Shown here one piece after another: positions 38,080-52,100 of a stretch of DNA of 64,000 nt. Made by a program: the position numbers and the translations under genes. The notes under the pieces are model-generated. The model was not told the origin of the DNA. It did not search any database and saw only the letters and a program-made list of their open reading frames with translations. Location: NCBI RefSeq assembly GCF_016859285.1, contig NC_053413.1, positions 20,428,939 to 20,492,938 of the forward strand. The letters are read 5' to 3'. This DNA comes from Xiphias gladius (Eukaryota > Chordata > Actinopteri > Istiophoriformes > Xiphiidae). The first letter of the stretch is position 1, and each line of letters begins with the position of its first letter.

Positions 38080-40893
38080 GGGCCCACTTGAGAACTACTC
38101 CACGTCAGGAGGAGATCGTCAATCCGAGGCCCCTGAAGGTGGGGAGAAAGCTGGAGACAAATGAGAACATGACTGAGGAGCAGGAGTCATTGCAGCGCAC
38201 GGCGCTTGGGAAGGCCCTCTATGATCTGACCCATTCGGAGAGAGTGATGAATGATCTGACGTTTGGACGGCGGGCGGGGCTTTACGAGCTGAGAGGGAAG
38301 ATTGGCGAGGGCAACTTCTCCCAGGTTAGACTGGGGATACATGACCTGACCAAAGGTGAGACGCTGAATGCCTTGTCTTTTTAATTAAAAACTGTTTATG
38401 CTTCCATCTGGAGCAGTTCAAGTGCATGTGTGCGAGCGTCATACCTGTCAAAGTAATGATAAGTTGGTCAGAAAAGGCTGCGCCTCTTCGTATACCTTCC
38501 TGGAAAACATTTGAAGCACCATTGCAAACGCTTCCAATAAAACTGGGTCATATTAGCGTGCATGTCAAATGTTAACCACTTATATACTGAATATAACTGT
38601 TAGATTTCATGGAACTCCTCTAATATCTCCCACCTTTGGAGTAGTTACTTCTTAAGATTACAGGATAAACTTAGCAATATTCTATATTTATCTTATTGTT
38701 AACAAATAAAACAAAAAAAAACGAAACCAGCTGTGCATTAGTCCATCTTTCAATACTTTGCTGGCCTCTCTGTGGCTCTCACACCCAAGCCCGTTTGTAC
38801 TTACTGAGAATGTATATCTTTAAAAACAGTTTGGGAATATATACATTCATATCAAGAAAACCTGAGTAGTTTCCTCTGTAGTTTTTGAGCAAACATGACA
38901 CAAACAGGAATACATTGAGCATTTGTTGGGAACTATTTTAGCTGCGAATCTGGCGGTCCAGTGAGTGTTTCCAGCAGGAGGACAGAGTGTGTGGGATGGA
39001 CTCCAAATAAACTACAGTGCCTGTGTTCATCATCATAATGAAGAAACACGTCATCCATTGCAGCAGTGTGGCTTATCAATGCTTATAATGGTTTTTGTAA
39101 CTCTAAGGGAAATAGTTTTGGCCACACAAACGACATTTGTTAATAGGATCGCCTTATTGGTGACTTTCTTCCCTTCAAGGGATTTGTCGACCGAAAGAAA
39201 ATATGTAATACCACCTACCTTGTCCTCAATTTATAATGAATGTGCTGACATCCAGACTCAGAGGAGACGGGATGTCGGCTCATTCCACAATGCAAACCAG
39301 TCTGGCTCATTCCAGGTGTCAGAAGACGATCGATAATCTCATCAGGCGGCCACCCCACCAATCCATAGTCTTAGTCTTCAGCCTTCACAGCCTACAGTTT
39401 GTACTTAACATGGCGATTACACTGATAAGCATACATTTTGTCTGAAGAGTGAAGAGAAGAGAGTGTATAACAAAAAAATTTATAGAAGAAGGAAGGAAAG
39501 GAATTCATTCACACCCTCAGAAATGAAAATGTAAAACAAGAAGTAGAGGAAAATGTGTTTATTCCTTGATGCCTCACTGCTTTTGCCCCACGTCTGTCTT
39601 CATCTGATAGAGAGAGTGGCAGTAAAAATCCTGGATAAGGTGCGTCTGGACAAGGATTCGCAGGTGCTTTTCGCCTCTGAAATCTCTTGCATGGAGAAGC
39701 TGGCTCACCCCAACATAGTGCACCTCTATGAGGTGGTGGAGACGCTCAAGCGGCTCTACCTGGTGATGGAGTATGCCAGCGGAGGAGAGCTGTTCTCCCG
39801 TATCAGCACCAGGGGGCGCCTGTCGGACCTGGAGAGCAAGCTTGTGTTTTCACAGGTCCTGTCTGCAGTAAAACACATGGTGAGTCAGCCATAGCTTTTT
39901 GTTGAACGTTGTGAGCAGTACATTTGGTTGTTAAATGAGAGACAAGAGACAATAGAATTTAATAGATTATATTCTATGTGTTAGAGTTTTTCAATAAAGA
40001 GTCAGGTAATGATAACACTTTAAAAACACAGCTTTTCGTGTGACTTTGCATTTACGGTAAATGAGCTGTGCGTTCCCCTGCAAGAAAACTGAATGTAAGT
40101 CTAACAATCGCTATAATATGCCTGTTTTCTCTTTTTCCAGCACGATAATAATATTGTCCACAGGGACCTGAAGGCAGAGAATGTTTTCTACACCAGCACT
40201 TACTGCATCAAAGTGGGTGACTTTGGATTTAGCACATTTAGCTGCCCCAGCGACGTCCTTCACACGTTCTGTGGCTCTCCACCTTACGCGGCCCCTGAGC
40301 TGTTCAAAGAGAAAGGCTACATCGGTCAATATGCAGATATTTGGGCGCTGGGTATCCTGCTTTATTTCATGATGACTGCCACCATGCCATTCAAAGCTAC
40401 CAACACAGGCAGGCTTAGATGTTGTATCCTGCAGGGCTCTTATGCCATCCCCTCCTATGTACCTGAATCATGCCAGGAGATCATTAAGGGCCTCCTGAGG
40501 CCGGTGCCCGTTGATCGCCTCAGTATGGCAAAGATCATGTCCAGCGACTGGATGAGAGGCATTGAGTACGCCCAGGCCCACGCCTCTTGTAGCCCCACGC
40601 CCTCCCATCTGGTTGAGCCCACCTACCTCAGCTCGGATGAACTGAATGTGAAGGCAGCGCTGGAGGATCTTGGCATCACCAAGCACCATCTCCTCAACAA
40701 CAGCCAAGACTTGAGAAGCCCCATTACTGGGACTTACCGGATTTTGCTACATCGCATCCAAAAGAGGAGGTCTGTGGAAGCTGTGGGCTACAGGCAGTCA
40801 TGCACCATAGGGTCCCAGAACAGACTCCGACAGAGAGCGGGCTCAGACGGCCTGCTAAACAAGCGCCACTCTCTTGTCTGTATCATCGTTTAG
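38080..40893 (+). CDS. nim1k: NIM1-like serine/threonine kinase, 5' exon not identified
   Basis: NIM1 is an AMPK-related kinase activated by LKB1. Three exons were seen: 38080-38355, 39611-39879, 40141-40893. They give about 432 residues ending HSLVCIIV. The first begins at a CTCAG acceptor in phase 1, so an earlier coding exon is expected unless translation starts at the internal MTEEQES. The domain is complete: GEGNFSQV glycine loop, VAVKILDK lysine, SEIS glutamate, HRDLKAEN catalytic loop, DFGFS, activation segment [15 protein letters not shown] with the LKB1-target Thr, and [11 protein letters not shown]. The C-terminal segment [15 protein letters not shown] followed by [13 protein letters not shown] matches human NIM1K (LEHLGITEEHIRNN, ITGVYRIILHR). 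No active-site residue is missing. A fish paralogue of NIM1K is possible. Confidence 0.88.
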
Positions 40894-40904
40894 TTTGGTT
40901 TCTT

Positions 40905-41452
40905 AAAAGAACCGCTCAACATTTTGGAACGCGTGCTTATTCGCCTTCCTCTCACGAGTTTGATGAGAAGATTGATGCCACTCTCACATCTGTGCGTTAA
41001 GTATGGAGCTGGAGTCAGGAGGCCCAGCCTAGCATAAAGATCAGAAACGGGGGAATAACTAGCCTCACCTTATCCAAAGGTTAAAAAATGCATCTACGGG
41101 CCCCTCTACAGCTCACTACTTTACACTTGGTGTCCCACAGTAATATCAACACAAAAATGAGTGGTTTTAAGGAGAAGTTATGTGCAGTAACCACTTCTGG
41201 CACAGAGTCCTCTTGTCATCTTAAGGTTGCCAGGCCACCAGTGGAGATGTTACACCTTACGTACAGGTGTATTTTTGAACTTTGGAGAGAGCCAGGCTAG
41301 ATGTTCCACCCTTCTTCCGGGCTTTGTTACAAAGCTAAACTAATGCCTCCGGTTCCATACTAAACACGCAGGCACGAGACTGACACTGTTCTTGGCATCT
41401 AACTCTTAGAGAGCGAAGAAGAAGATTTCCCAAAATGTTGAACTAATCTTTC
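40905..41452. mobile_element. Long-inverted-repeat (foldback-type) element beside the kinase stop
   Basis: The left end reads CTCAACATTTTGGAACGCGT...GATGAGAAGATTGATGCCAC. The right end, on the opposite strand, reads GTTCAACATTTTGGGAAATC...TTAGATGCCAAGAACAGTGT. The interior AGCATAAAGATCAGAAACGG and TATCCAAAGGTTAAAAAATG match a dispersed element very common in percomorph genomes. Terminal arms extend roughly 90 bases with mismatches. It begins about 12 bases after the nim1k stop codon, so it would form most of the start of the 3' UTR. Confidence 0.75.
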
Positions 41453-44400
41453 AATAATTTCTTAATGGTTTTTAGTAAAGCTAAAAGGGCGGAACACGTT
41501 TTCAGATATGAATCTGGCCGTGAGATGCTCTCAGGCCAATGAAAGTCACAGCAAATGAAAGTGTAGACCAGTGGTATAGTCTGTGACCGTAATTGGCAGT
41601 CTCGTGTGCACAAAGATAAGGTCGAATATTTTTACAGTGTGTGTTGTATTTAAACCAAATGGTCATGAAAGGAGTTTCACAGGGGCTGACACCGACCCAG
41701 AGTTTCATCTTTCATCTTTTTTTTTCATTATAAACAAGTGAAATTTCAATCAGGGAAAGGGAAATGATAGTAGCTTACTGGATAATAGGGTTCTGACATT
41801 TCAATACAATTGAATTTTTGGTTTTCCATTCATATATAGTGTATGATATATAATATATCTGCGGTAAGATTTCAGTGACATTGTAAAACTTCTTTTCAGG
41901 TTTTTCATTCCTCTTTTCCTGAAGCCTAGATAATTTGTGGATCCTTTATAATTCATAGTGATAAATTTCCATACATGCTAAGCAGAGATCAGTTATATAT
42001 TAGAAACATGAAAAAAATTACTTATTAGTAACAATAATCTTTCCGTAAACAAATAAATAAATTGGCAGGGCTTGCAGTTAATTATTTTCTGTGCTAGCCA
42101 TCATCTTTTTATAAAATAATTCAATAGATTCCATTTAATTTTCATTTTTGTTTCTTACCTGTTTATTTTAAAGAAAAGATATAGTTAATACTGAAGTCCC
42201 AAATCTGTCCCAAAATTTTTCTTACCAACCTTCTATTTAAATTAGGATGTGGCGTTTACACGAGCAAACAATTGAATGAGGTCAATTTTTCTGCTAAATT
42301 TAGAATTTTCTATCAATTTATCTTGTTATATTTTATATGTACTGTAATTTCTTGTAAATACATTTGTATACATGTAATTATTAATATTTTAATTTTGATC
42401 TCAGATGTCCTTAAACCTTTTTGCAGTAAACTGAATTTAAATAGCCTGCAACATCCTTTACATAAAGAATGGACTATTAAACAACTACTCACGACATTCA
42501 TGGTGCTTCAAATTATTTCTGTCATACGTAAGTTTACTATTGTAAAGCAAATGATTATTTATGATTATTCAGGCGAAATACAGCTCACTGCTCATTGTGA
42601 AAGAAAGTAGCTGTTATGATAGTTTTGGGGGTTAGAAATAATATGGCAATAAATATAATGTCATTTCTTTCTTTGTCAAGTAACTGTGATGCGCAATGTT
42701 TTATGACTGCTTTCATCTATTTTTAATCGCCCTTTCTAGACTCTCATAGGAGTCATATTTTATGATTCCAATATAATTGTCAGTCTTTGGCAGCAAACTT
42801 GCACTGACTTCTGCTGACATTAATTTCAATGTCTTTTGTGTTATGAAGATGACAGAGATACAACAATAAGAAAAACAACTCTGTGCTGTGATTCTTATTC
42901 CTTTTATTTCTGTTTTTTTTAGCCTCTATTAACACATTATAACCTCATTTTCTCTGCTTCCTGTAATTCATCACATTTGTTTCAAAGCAAATGGATTTTT
43001 GCACGCATCATTTTCCAGTCTCATACTTTCCTGTCACGGTTTTTCCCGTAGATATAAGAGGGCTTAAATTTCTGCTCATGAAGCCAATAAGCCATTTCTT
43101 TCTGTCCCAGCATGCAAAAGCGATGAGCACAGCACATTTGTCAGCACTGTTGTGATATAAACAAGAAGAAACTAAGCCTCAGCACCAAAATCCTTTTCAA
43201 GGTGCAACCAAATTCTTTGGTATCTGAAGGTGTTGCATCTATTAGTCATACTTGGTGGAATTTTGGATGTCTACCAGTAATGTATATGCCATTATTTCTT
43301 GACAGCTATTATTTATCACCTTCGCCTTTGGGCTAAGTTGGCAGCCTATTCAAAGAAACACTTCACCTTCATGAATGGAGGATTCTTCACTTTTTAATGT
43401 TGCCTGCCCTACTAATAAATTCAAAATTATACCACTCTCATCTCTTACTCATGGGTACATTGGCTGAGAAGATGTGTTGATACCTTTCCTTCAATCATAA
43501 AACATCAGATAATTACTAAACTGTAATGCAGAGGCTTGTAGTCTCCGATAATGTTGCTACTGGTGCATATTTTTAACAGCTTGTAGTTTGCAAGATGAAA
43601 ACTCTGCAAAGCAGCAATGTGTGGAAGTCTTTCTGCAGGCAGCAAAGTCAAACAGTGCATTGCTCACAGAGAGATTTTATCAGCTGCATGTCCCTGCAGT
43701 CATCGTGAACGCCCATGGAGATGAGAGAGTGATGCACATAGATCAATGAGTAAATCCAACACCATGTAAGATCAGATACTGTTGGTTTTAAATCAGCACA
43801 TCACATTCACAGATACTCTCATTGAAGTTTTTACATGTTCCTGCTTTCTCTCTGCAGATATTTTTGTACTGCACTGGAAAGTTTAAATCTTGGGATTTTA
43901 CTGTTTTACTTTGTTAATTGTTCGATCTAATTAGCTGTGCATCCTGTTCCAAGCAAATCAGTTGCAGTCAAAGTCTTAACGGCTGGTAAAAGTTTTACTG
44001 CAAGATAGGGTAGGAAAAAGGGGGAAAAAGGAATATAGTAATAATGCGTAATATTCACGCTTCCATTTTCTATAACCCGCTTTCTCTGTTTAGGGCCACA
44101 GTGGGAGATGGAAGTTAATACGGCATGCACTGCTCAGGAAACAGGAAAACACAAGAAAATATATATAAAATATCTATTTATATATGCAAACCCCAATTTC
44201 AGAGTATGAAATTATTGCATATTGTATAATTGCATGGATCGCAGTACTTTAAACTCAAAATAAGAGCTTAAAGTGAAACAGTTTGTGAGACTATAGGTTA
44301 AAGCAATCCATTGTGTAAAGTGGTGAATGTGTCACTTTAGCACTTAGTTTACTATAAAACAATATCTACATATTCTTGAATGCTGCTTCCACCTTATGAC

Positions 44401-45052
44401 TTTTAGGAAGCTTATTTTCCAACTTTTAGATAATGTCCCTGGTTTTAAGACAAGACAGTGTAAAAATGTGTTTTAATTCAAATATGACAAAGAACAAACA
44501 GTGGGCCAAGAGGAAAAGACATAAAATCATTTGTGTGCACATCTACAGAAACTTTTAAACAACACTGAGGGGGATGTGTAAAGCAAGTTTATTGTAATAA
44601 TTATTTTATAGGAACACATATCCTGTAATAAAACCTAAATACAAAATATATGAAGAGACAGACATTTAAACAAGTTAGAAATTAAGACATGAGCTTATCC
44701 TTTCCTATGACACACATTACAGAAAGTAATTTACATTTAACAACTTGTGTTTGCATGTACACAAGTATTTGATAGATATCTGGGTATATCACGCAAAACG
44801 ATTGTAAGAAAATGGTCAGAAATATTCTCAGTGAAGCAGCCATGATATTAAAGGTATTTATATGTATCATGTGGTGACTCAGCAATAGCAGTCCAACCAT
44901 GGAAACAAAGTGCTGCTGTGATTCTATACAAACCTTCAGCCCTCATCTCATTGCTGAGTGAAACCAAATGTAATGCTACAAGAGTTTGCAAGCTTCCTAA
45001 TCTTCCCTCCAATCAGATTTGCGGAAGGATGATTCAGGGCAGCAGGCGTTGA
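41453..45052. other. AT-rich gap, kinase to chemokine
   Basis: No supported gene over about 3.6 kb. The longest open frame (42272-42610) has low-complexity, hydrophobic, AT-driven composition and no family likeness. The right end should hold the chemokine 3' UTR; a minus-strand AATAAA (TTTATT on plus) occurs near 44589. Confidence 0.5.
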
Positions 45053-46109
45053 TCAATGTGAAGGGTGCTGTGAAGAACAAAGATGTCCATTTGAAAATCA
45101 CCTTAAAGTTTAATTCTTAGTTTAAGTCTTAAAATAATACATATAAATCTGTCACTGCAGTCTGAATATTTCAAATTATTTCAAGTATTTTCAAACATCA
45201 TGTGTCATTTTTCTTGATTCTAGTGTAGCCACATGCCTTATTCTTTCTTACTTGAAGATGCAAAAAATTATTTCTAGAACATACAGTATATTAAATGCAA
45301 AGAATTATATTTGAAACAGGATGAAATATCCTCACAACACTGACAGAGACGTGACTTGATAACATGGAGGGTTTTGCAGCTTTAAAAAATTCAACAGTAA
45401 TCACTCACTTCATACTTCTTTCTGTCATTTTTGGCTCCCTTTTTGTCAAGCTTCTTCATCAGTTTTAAAACCCATGCTTCTCTGGGGTCTGCGCAAAACT
45501 TACGCCCCCTCCTCATGATAAAGCTAAAGAATGATTGATACAAACAGATGTTTATTTGCAGCAGCAATGACAGAAAACTTCTTTTAAAATGAGAAACCTT
45601 AAGAGTTCAGGAAGGCTGAAGAATTCCCTTTTAAAGTGGATGTTCTTATTGTGTGTGCAGGTGCACTTACATTATAGCAGTGATGTTGCAGCCTCCATCT
45701 GTTTCCTGCCATCTGTAATTCACTGCATTTTTTTGAGTTTTGTGGTTCAGGCTTTTCACATATTTCAGGCAGCAGTCGTAATAGGACACTGAGGATTTGG
45801 AAATCCCATGCAGAAAAATCAGAAATCCAGTGCAATCCAGTCCCACCGCAGTATGTACAGTATAATATCATTTACAGTATAGAACATATACAACATAGAC
45901 AAAGTACATTGAATCAATGGCCATTAACACAATCAAGAATGAACCAGCCTCGTTGACCCTCATTTTACTTTTTACTGTGTGTTCACAGCTCTCTTTCGCA
46001 AAACCCGTGCACGAGGAAACTAGTCGTCCTTTAACAGTCCCTTACCCTGTGCCAGTCCAAGAGTGAGACAAGATAGGCTCAGCAGGAGGAACAGCATGTT
46101 GAGCCGCAT
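45053..46109 (-). CDS. CC chemokine, CCL25-like, complete
   Basis: CC chemokines are small secreted attractants for leukocytes acting through G-protein-coupled receptors. Four minus-strand exons, in transcript order: 46109-46046, 45788-45671, 45523-45409, 45067-45053. They join in phase to 103 residues. The start MRLNMLFLLLSLSCLTLGLA is a signal peptide. The mature part shows the adjacent cysteine pair in YYDCCLKYVK, the third in DGGCNITAIIF and the fourth in RRGRKFCADPREAWV, followed by a basic C-terminal helix (KLMKKLDKKGAKNDRKK). Intron positions, one after the signal peptide and one between Cys3 and Cys4, are standard for CC chemokines. Similarity to CCL25, CCL20 and CCL19 is close. CCL25 fits best because human CCL25 and RANBP3 share 19p13, but orthology is inferred. 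A 5' non-coding exon may lie upstream. Confidence 0.87.
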
Positions 46110-49100
46110 GGTGCAGTCTGTAGTTGCAGCTCTGAAGAGAAAGCCAGACGGTCGCACAGATTCACAATGTTTGCCTCCAATCAGCCTTATCACTGTGTGA
46201 TTATTGTACCTCCGCTCCAAGCACTCCTTCCCTGTTCACATCTGCCACCTTGAACCTTGAACTAATGTTTCACACTGGCTCTCTTGTGAATCAGCTTAAA
46301 TCTCTTTAACCCACCAGCTCTTTTAAATCCCACAACTCTGTTCTCACTAATCTCAGTCTCGTTTACACAGGATTTTTTTTTGCGAATGCTGAATGAAGCA
46401 ATCACGGTTCTTAAACATGAAAACATGGATTATTGATGTCCATTGTCCATAAACGTTTCCTGTATTTAGCTTTTTTTGGTCCTCTGGTTAACAAAAAGTA
46501 AATAAAATAATTTAAAGAACAAATTAGACAAGTTGTTGAGGAAACTCCACATAATCACAGATTCAAGTGTCTCGGCTCATATTGGGATTGCTTGTTACTC
46601 ACCTCTACTGCTCCAAGTGTAGTTTGAAGCTCGCTCCCTGTGTCTATCCACCTGTAAACGGAACAAGCTTTTATCTAGCACTCAAGGGCTTTTTGCCAAG
46701 GATCATATTTCCATGAACTCACCTTTGCACCTCAGCTCATTTTTCTTTCATTTTTCTTTTATATTTCAAGCCAGCATTGATGTGGGTTGTTTAAAACTTT
46801 TATCCCAAGAGTTAATGATAGACGAACAGCATGAAGACTTATACATGGAATTGACTCCCACGTTGCCTGAGGTTGTTGTAATTAGAGTCTGGCCTGTTAA
46901 AATCTTAAAGGCTTTATCATCCCCCCACTCCTTAAGCTACATGTTGAGAAATATTCAGTCTTCCATAATGGCTAAAGGCATTCAGTATGCTCGTTATTGC
47001 TTAACTTGTTCTCAGACCTCGTCCAAAAAGTCGTGTTGATGAAATCCTTGCATTTATCAACAGCTTTGTAGCAACAAAAAAAAACAACAGGATAATTCAC
47101 TTTTGGGCCAGGATACAACTGTTGAAACTTATCCTGCAGAAATCCTTGGCCTTACATTGTTTCAAGAGAAGTGTGTTAACATAAACAATAGATCAGATAT
47201 TTGTATCATTTGATTGAAGAGGGAACATTTCAGAACATTATTTCCTTCGTGATTGTTTTAGATACAAAAAAATCTGTCAAACATTCAACCATTAATAGTT
47301 TACCTTTGATGTTTAAAACTTAGAACTTTTAAATCTCGTATCAAAACAAACTTTTAACTCCAGTCTTATTGAGGGCACCCTTCACGGTGTGGCCCTGGAT
47401 ACATAGCTCCACTAGTCTCCTCAAAATGATGCCCTGCCACTGATGCCAGCACTACCCAAATGCTAAATGATGACTGCTGTGACAATGACATCCAATATGA
47501 GCGCCTATTTAATGTTAAAAACATATTTCTATTTATAAAACGTTTCCATATCCTCAAGTTTTTAAATCTTCTACTTCTTCAAACGTTATGTAAAGCAGTA
47601 TTTTGGATTAATATCTCTCTATGTCCAACATATGCAAACAATAAGGGCACATGCAATACTAGATTTGTCTTAAGATGTATCAGACTTGCAGTTAGTAAGC
47701 TTGCTGGGAAATCCCATCTGAGCCTCATTTGATAATATGACGCATGACCGCGGTACACACAGAACTGACATCCTACCTCTGCTTTACTTGGATACTTTTC
47801 TATTTCTTTATTTCTCAGCTACAATCCAAATCCACAATATTGCCACGCATACAATAAAACATTCATTTTTATGATGAGATAAATTGTGTTCCCTACTTTA
47901 ATCAACCTATTAAGTTTAAAAATTAACAGTGCATATCGCAAGGCAAACATTTGTTGATGCACAGTATAAAGGTGAAGGTTCTGCCGTTCCTCATTTCCTT
48001 GAAATTGTATTTGGAAGTTCCAAAAAGACGGAACACAAAGTTTTATCATGCCATAAAGAGTAAATCGCAGGATCAATATTATTCACCACGCCTAAATGAA
48101 AAACCAGTTCTGACCCTTATGGCTGACAGGAAACTGGAAATGACAAGCAATAAGTCATAAGTCTCTGCATAGTAAAGTCATTCATGTATGTATATTGAAC
48201 ATATACAAATATGATGAAAGATCATCTTTTAGGCTTATTTCTCCTGACTTCAATCTATTTTAATGAAGTGTATATTAGTCTGATGTCAATATTTCCTGCT
48301 AATGTATGTATTAAACTGCTGTGCGGACTTGTTAAATTGACTTGCTGTATGTTGCTGCTGTGTTGCTGGGAAATATGCTAGTTCAGCAGTAAAAGCTTTT
48401 TTGACTTTCTCTGCTACGCTTGTCAGTATTCTCATAAGCGCTTGACTCTGATGTATGAAAAATCACTTGCACAGAATCAGACATGAGGTATCCTCCCTTC
48501 GGTCATGTTGTCTTCTGACACTTTGGAAACTTTGCTTTAAAAACACTTGTCAGCATTGTCATATCGCATATCAGCCCAAAGCTTTTCCTGTTCGTTCCTG
48601 AAAAGAAAGCTGCTGTGTTCTTTTCAAATGGATTTTTGTTGAACACACCGTGACAGATATTAATGAGCCTCGAGTGCCTGAGTGGACATCTGATAGCGCA
48701 GTTCACTGTTTATACTCTTACCAGTACTCACATCAACATTCACCCCTGCAAAAGCCCAGTGAGGCATTTCATGGAGCCTTTTCATATCCCTTGCCCTCAG
48801 GGTACTGGTGCTCACTTCACTTGTGTACTGCACTGCTACTACAGAACACTACAACTGTGCGTTATGTTGTATAGATGGAATCTGCGACTTTCCCGTTCCT
48901 TCCCACTTGCCACCCAGGCTCTATAGCAGTTTGTATACATTTGATTTGCTTCATTTTATTAACAAATTACCTCGGTCTTGTTGTGCGAGTCTGGTCTTGC
49001 GGGAATGTTTACGCAAGCAATGCGGGTTTGATCACACTAAAACGTGACAGAGATCTGAATATTTGGCAAAGCAATCTGTAATGGAAAAAAAAACTACAGA

Positions 49101-52100
49101 TTTGGCTGTAATTAACTCTGTTCCTGTTGTCAATTACAAATTTGAAAAATCCTGATGGATAAATGGCATTTAATATTTGTCAGGAGATGATGGCCCACTG
49201 CCAAGGGTACTTGGACGCGGGCCTTGCGATGATACACTGTGTTGTCTTCAGCATTCCTTTCAGATGATATGAAATGTTGTTTTATCCCTTCATCTCCAAA
49301 AAGCCATTTATCAGTGTGTGAGGCACGCAGTACAAAAAAACCCTAGAGTAGAGTAGAGGACAGAGCTGTCTTACATGCTGTAAAATGAATAATGATATTG
49401 ATTTAACATTTATATCTGTTGCAACCATCCATTTGTAAACTGCATGTACCTTAAAAAAAATGAAAGCAAGCATAGAGGAAAACTATCAAAAAAGAATTTG
49501 GTTTCTATAAGTTCTCATATTTCCTTTTTTTTTTTTTACTGATTTTGAAGCATCAGGAGGGGTGTGATGATGACACAAATGGGAAGATCAGGAAGATGCA
49601 AAATCAGTAGTTTTTCTCTTCTCTCGCTAGGACCATGAATGTGCAAAGCAAAAATTCTATGTTATTGTCAAAGGAGTCAGGAGATACGTTCGTTTGATAA
49701 GTTTAACTTTGTAACATGATAGTTTTAGGTACGGAAATACCATGTGGTCACCGAGACCACGCAGACATTTTTGCGGACATTGTTTGTTGACAGTAAACAT
49801 TTCAAAATTCAGCCATTACTTTTCGGATACCACCAACAAAACAACATAAAAAGAAAGAAATGACAGATGAAGGCTATCCCATAATCACCAGAGGTAAAAA
49901 TACAACAACAAAAAAGAAGTATATTCACTGTAATATTAAAGATCCCGTGAAATGGTATCCGTAATTCTGTCACTGGATGTGTTATCTTTTGTGACAAGAT
50001 GTTAGGGTCGGGACATTGGACCCTGAGTGGTCAATCTTAAGAGTAAACTAATGGGTAATTACATCCACTGTGCAGCACAGGGTTACCACTGAAGATGCAC
50101 TGTTTCCCCAGAACTTAAAGTCACCGTTTCATGGGATATTTACTTTAACATTATGTTTTCCACAATTATTTGTAGTCTATGTAGATTAGCACACAGTATG
50201 CCCAATATGTCATTACAAAAAGGATGTGAGTTGATGTATACAGTAAGCACACAACCCAGTATTCCTTGAATTTAGGTTAATACTACACAAATCTATCCAT
50301 ATTCAGTGCCAATGAAGATTGTATTTTATGTAGCAAAGTAGAAAGCGAGGTTGGTTGATGGGCGTGTATTGCACCTTCCTTTTGTACGAGAGACTGGAGT
50401 TCCTGTCCAGTCACAGACCTGCAATTAACATTTGCTTTTTTTTGTGTAACCCTAGCCATGACCTTGCCTTAACCTCAATGATAGTGGCCACAGTTTTTGA
50501 AGACTCTAACAAACTAAGGGCTTGCATTTAACAAATGTAACCTGGATTTTGCACAATCGTCCAATATTAACGTTCTTTCTGGAATTAGGGTACAGACACA
50601 AGAAGCTATGTCCAGGTATCACTGGTACATTGGGTCTGACCTGTAAAGCACACTACAAGTCTCCCAGGCCCCTGATAAACTGGCACCGTACGGTTTTGCT
50701 CAACATGAAAAATCATATGGATATGCATATTTTTACACTTCTGTACTAAATGTTCCAATGCGGCTAAATTGTACATTTTTTTTAGCTGTTATGCTCCATT
50801 ATTGTCAGTGCAGCTTTCAAGCTAGCACTTGTATTTTATTCTGATTTGATCATCACTCGACTGTATTTAACATTTCCCGCAAGCTGTGTTCTTCAGATGA
50901 CACTGCTTAGAAAATGAGATCGAATAGATTGACACTCAACAAATACGATGGTTTTGGGGTTATATGAAAGACTGTTTGTATCATAACTACCCCTGTACAT
51001 TTTGAAGTCAAAATTTCCCTGGGTATTATCTTTAGGTGTTAGTTACAATCGACTGAGTGTGTCTGAAGTGGTCTTGCATTACTTCAAAGGAACTCATATC
51101 ATTACACAAATGTTACACACATCAGGGGGACAGAGAGTCAGCTTTACAACACTCTGATGGATTCTGAAATTAGTTAGCCGCTTTTATAATTTTAACAGGC
51201 TACAATACTGAACGGCAACACAGCCAATTTTGTCAGGCACAACAAAAATGTACCGACATTTATCTGGAGTATAATTGGAGTTTAGTAAGAATTAAGTTCC
51301 TTGGCCTGCTACCAATAAAAGTATGGCAAGTCACTGATATACAGTGGACATTGGAAATTTCCTACGGTGATGGGGAGAAAAAGAAACAAAACTGTCATGG
51401 CCCAAAGCACAAGCCAAGCTGTTCTGACAGATGAGAGCCTTCTGTGGCAAATAGCATAAACACATGCTGTAGCCTGTTTGAGTGGTGCCTGAAGGTGAAA
51501 CTTGAAGTATGATTCTTTCTGAAAACTGTTGGTCAACATTGAGCAATATATACTCTTATGAAATGTGCTTTATTCAGTGTTCCTCAACCATAATTGAACA
51601 AGACAAATAGTTGGTTCAATATTTTCCCAATGCTGTATTCGCCCAATTATTTCTGCCCAAATCCTTTTTCTTTATCTGGCTTTATCTGGCATTTGTGCTG
51701 GAGTGCCTGGCTCATGTGGTAGAGCGGGTTGTCCACTGCTCCCGGAGTAGGCAGTTCGATCCCGGTGGTCCATGTGCCGATGTGTCCCTAGGTAAGACAC
51801 TGAACCATAAATGCCTCACTTATAAGTGAAAGCAGACTTCTAAGTGTTTTGGAGATTTTTTTTTTTTTTTTTTTTGGAGGGGGGGTGGGTTTGTTGTAAT
51901 TATTAATTATTGTTGAATCATGTACAGGAGGTGATAACTGTCTGTGTATGGGGGAGGTTTACCTCCAGCTTTAAGTGCTAGTTTGCCCTCTGGTGGCAGG
52001 TGAAGTGACCTGCATTAGCTTTACATTAAAAATTGACACATGCAAAGCAGCAGACAAGCAGATCATCTCATTCTGTGTGACACAAAGCTGTAACAACAAC

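Noticed and set aside
42272-42610. 112-codon AT-rich frame between kinase and chemokine
   Set aside because: Composition is random for AT-rich DNA, with no homologous motif.
51703-51780. Possible tRNA gene
   Set aside because: A- and B-box words are present, but acceptor and anticodon stems do not pair and SINE body sequence follows. Treated as a SINE.
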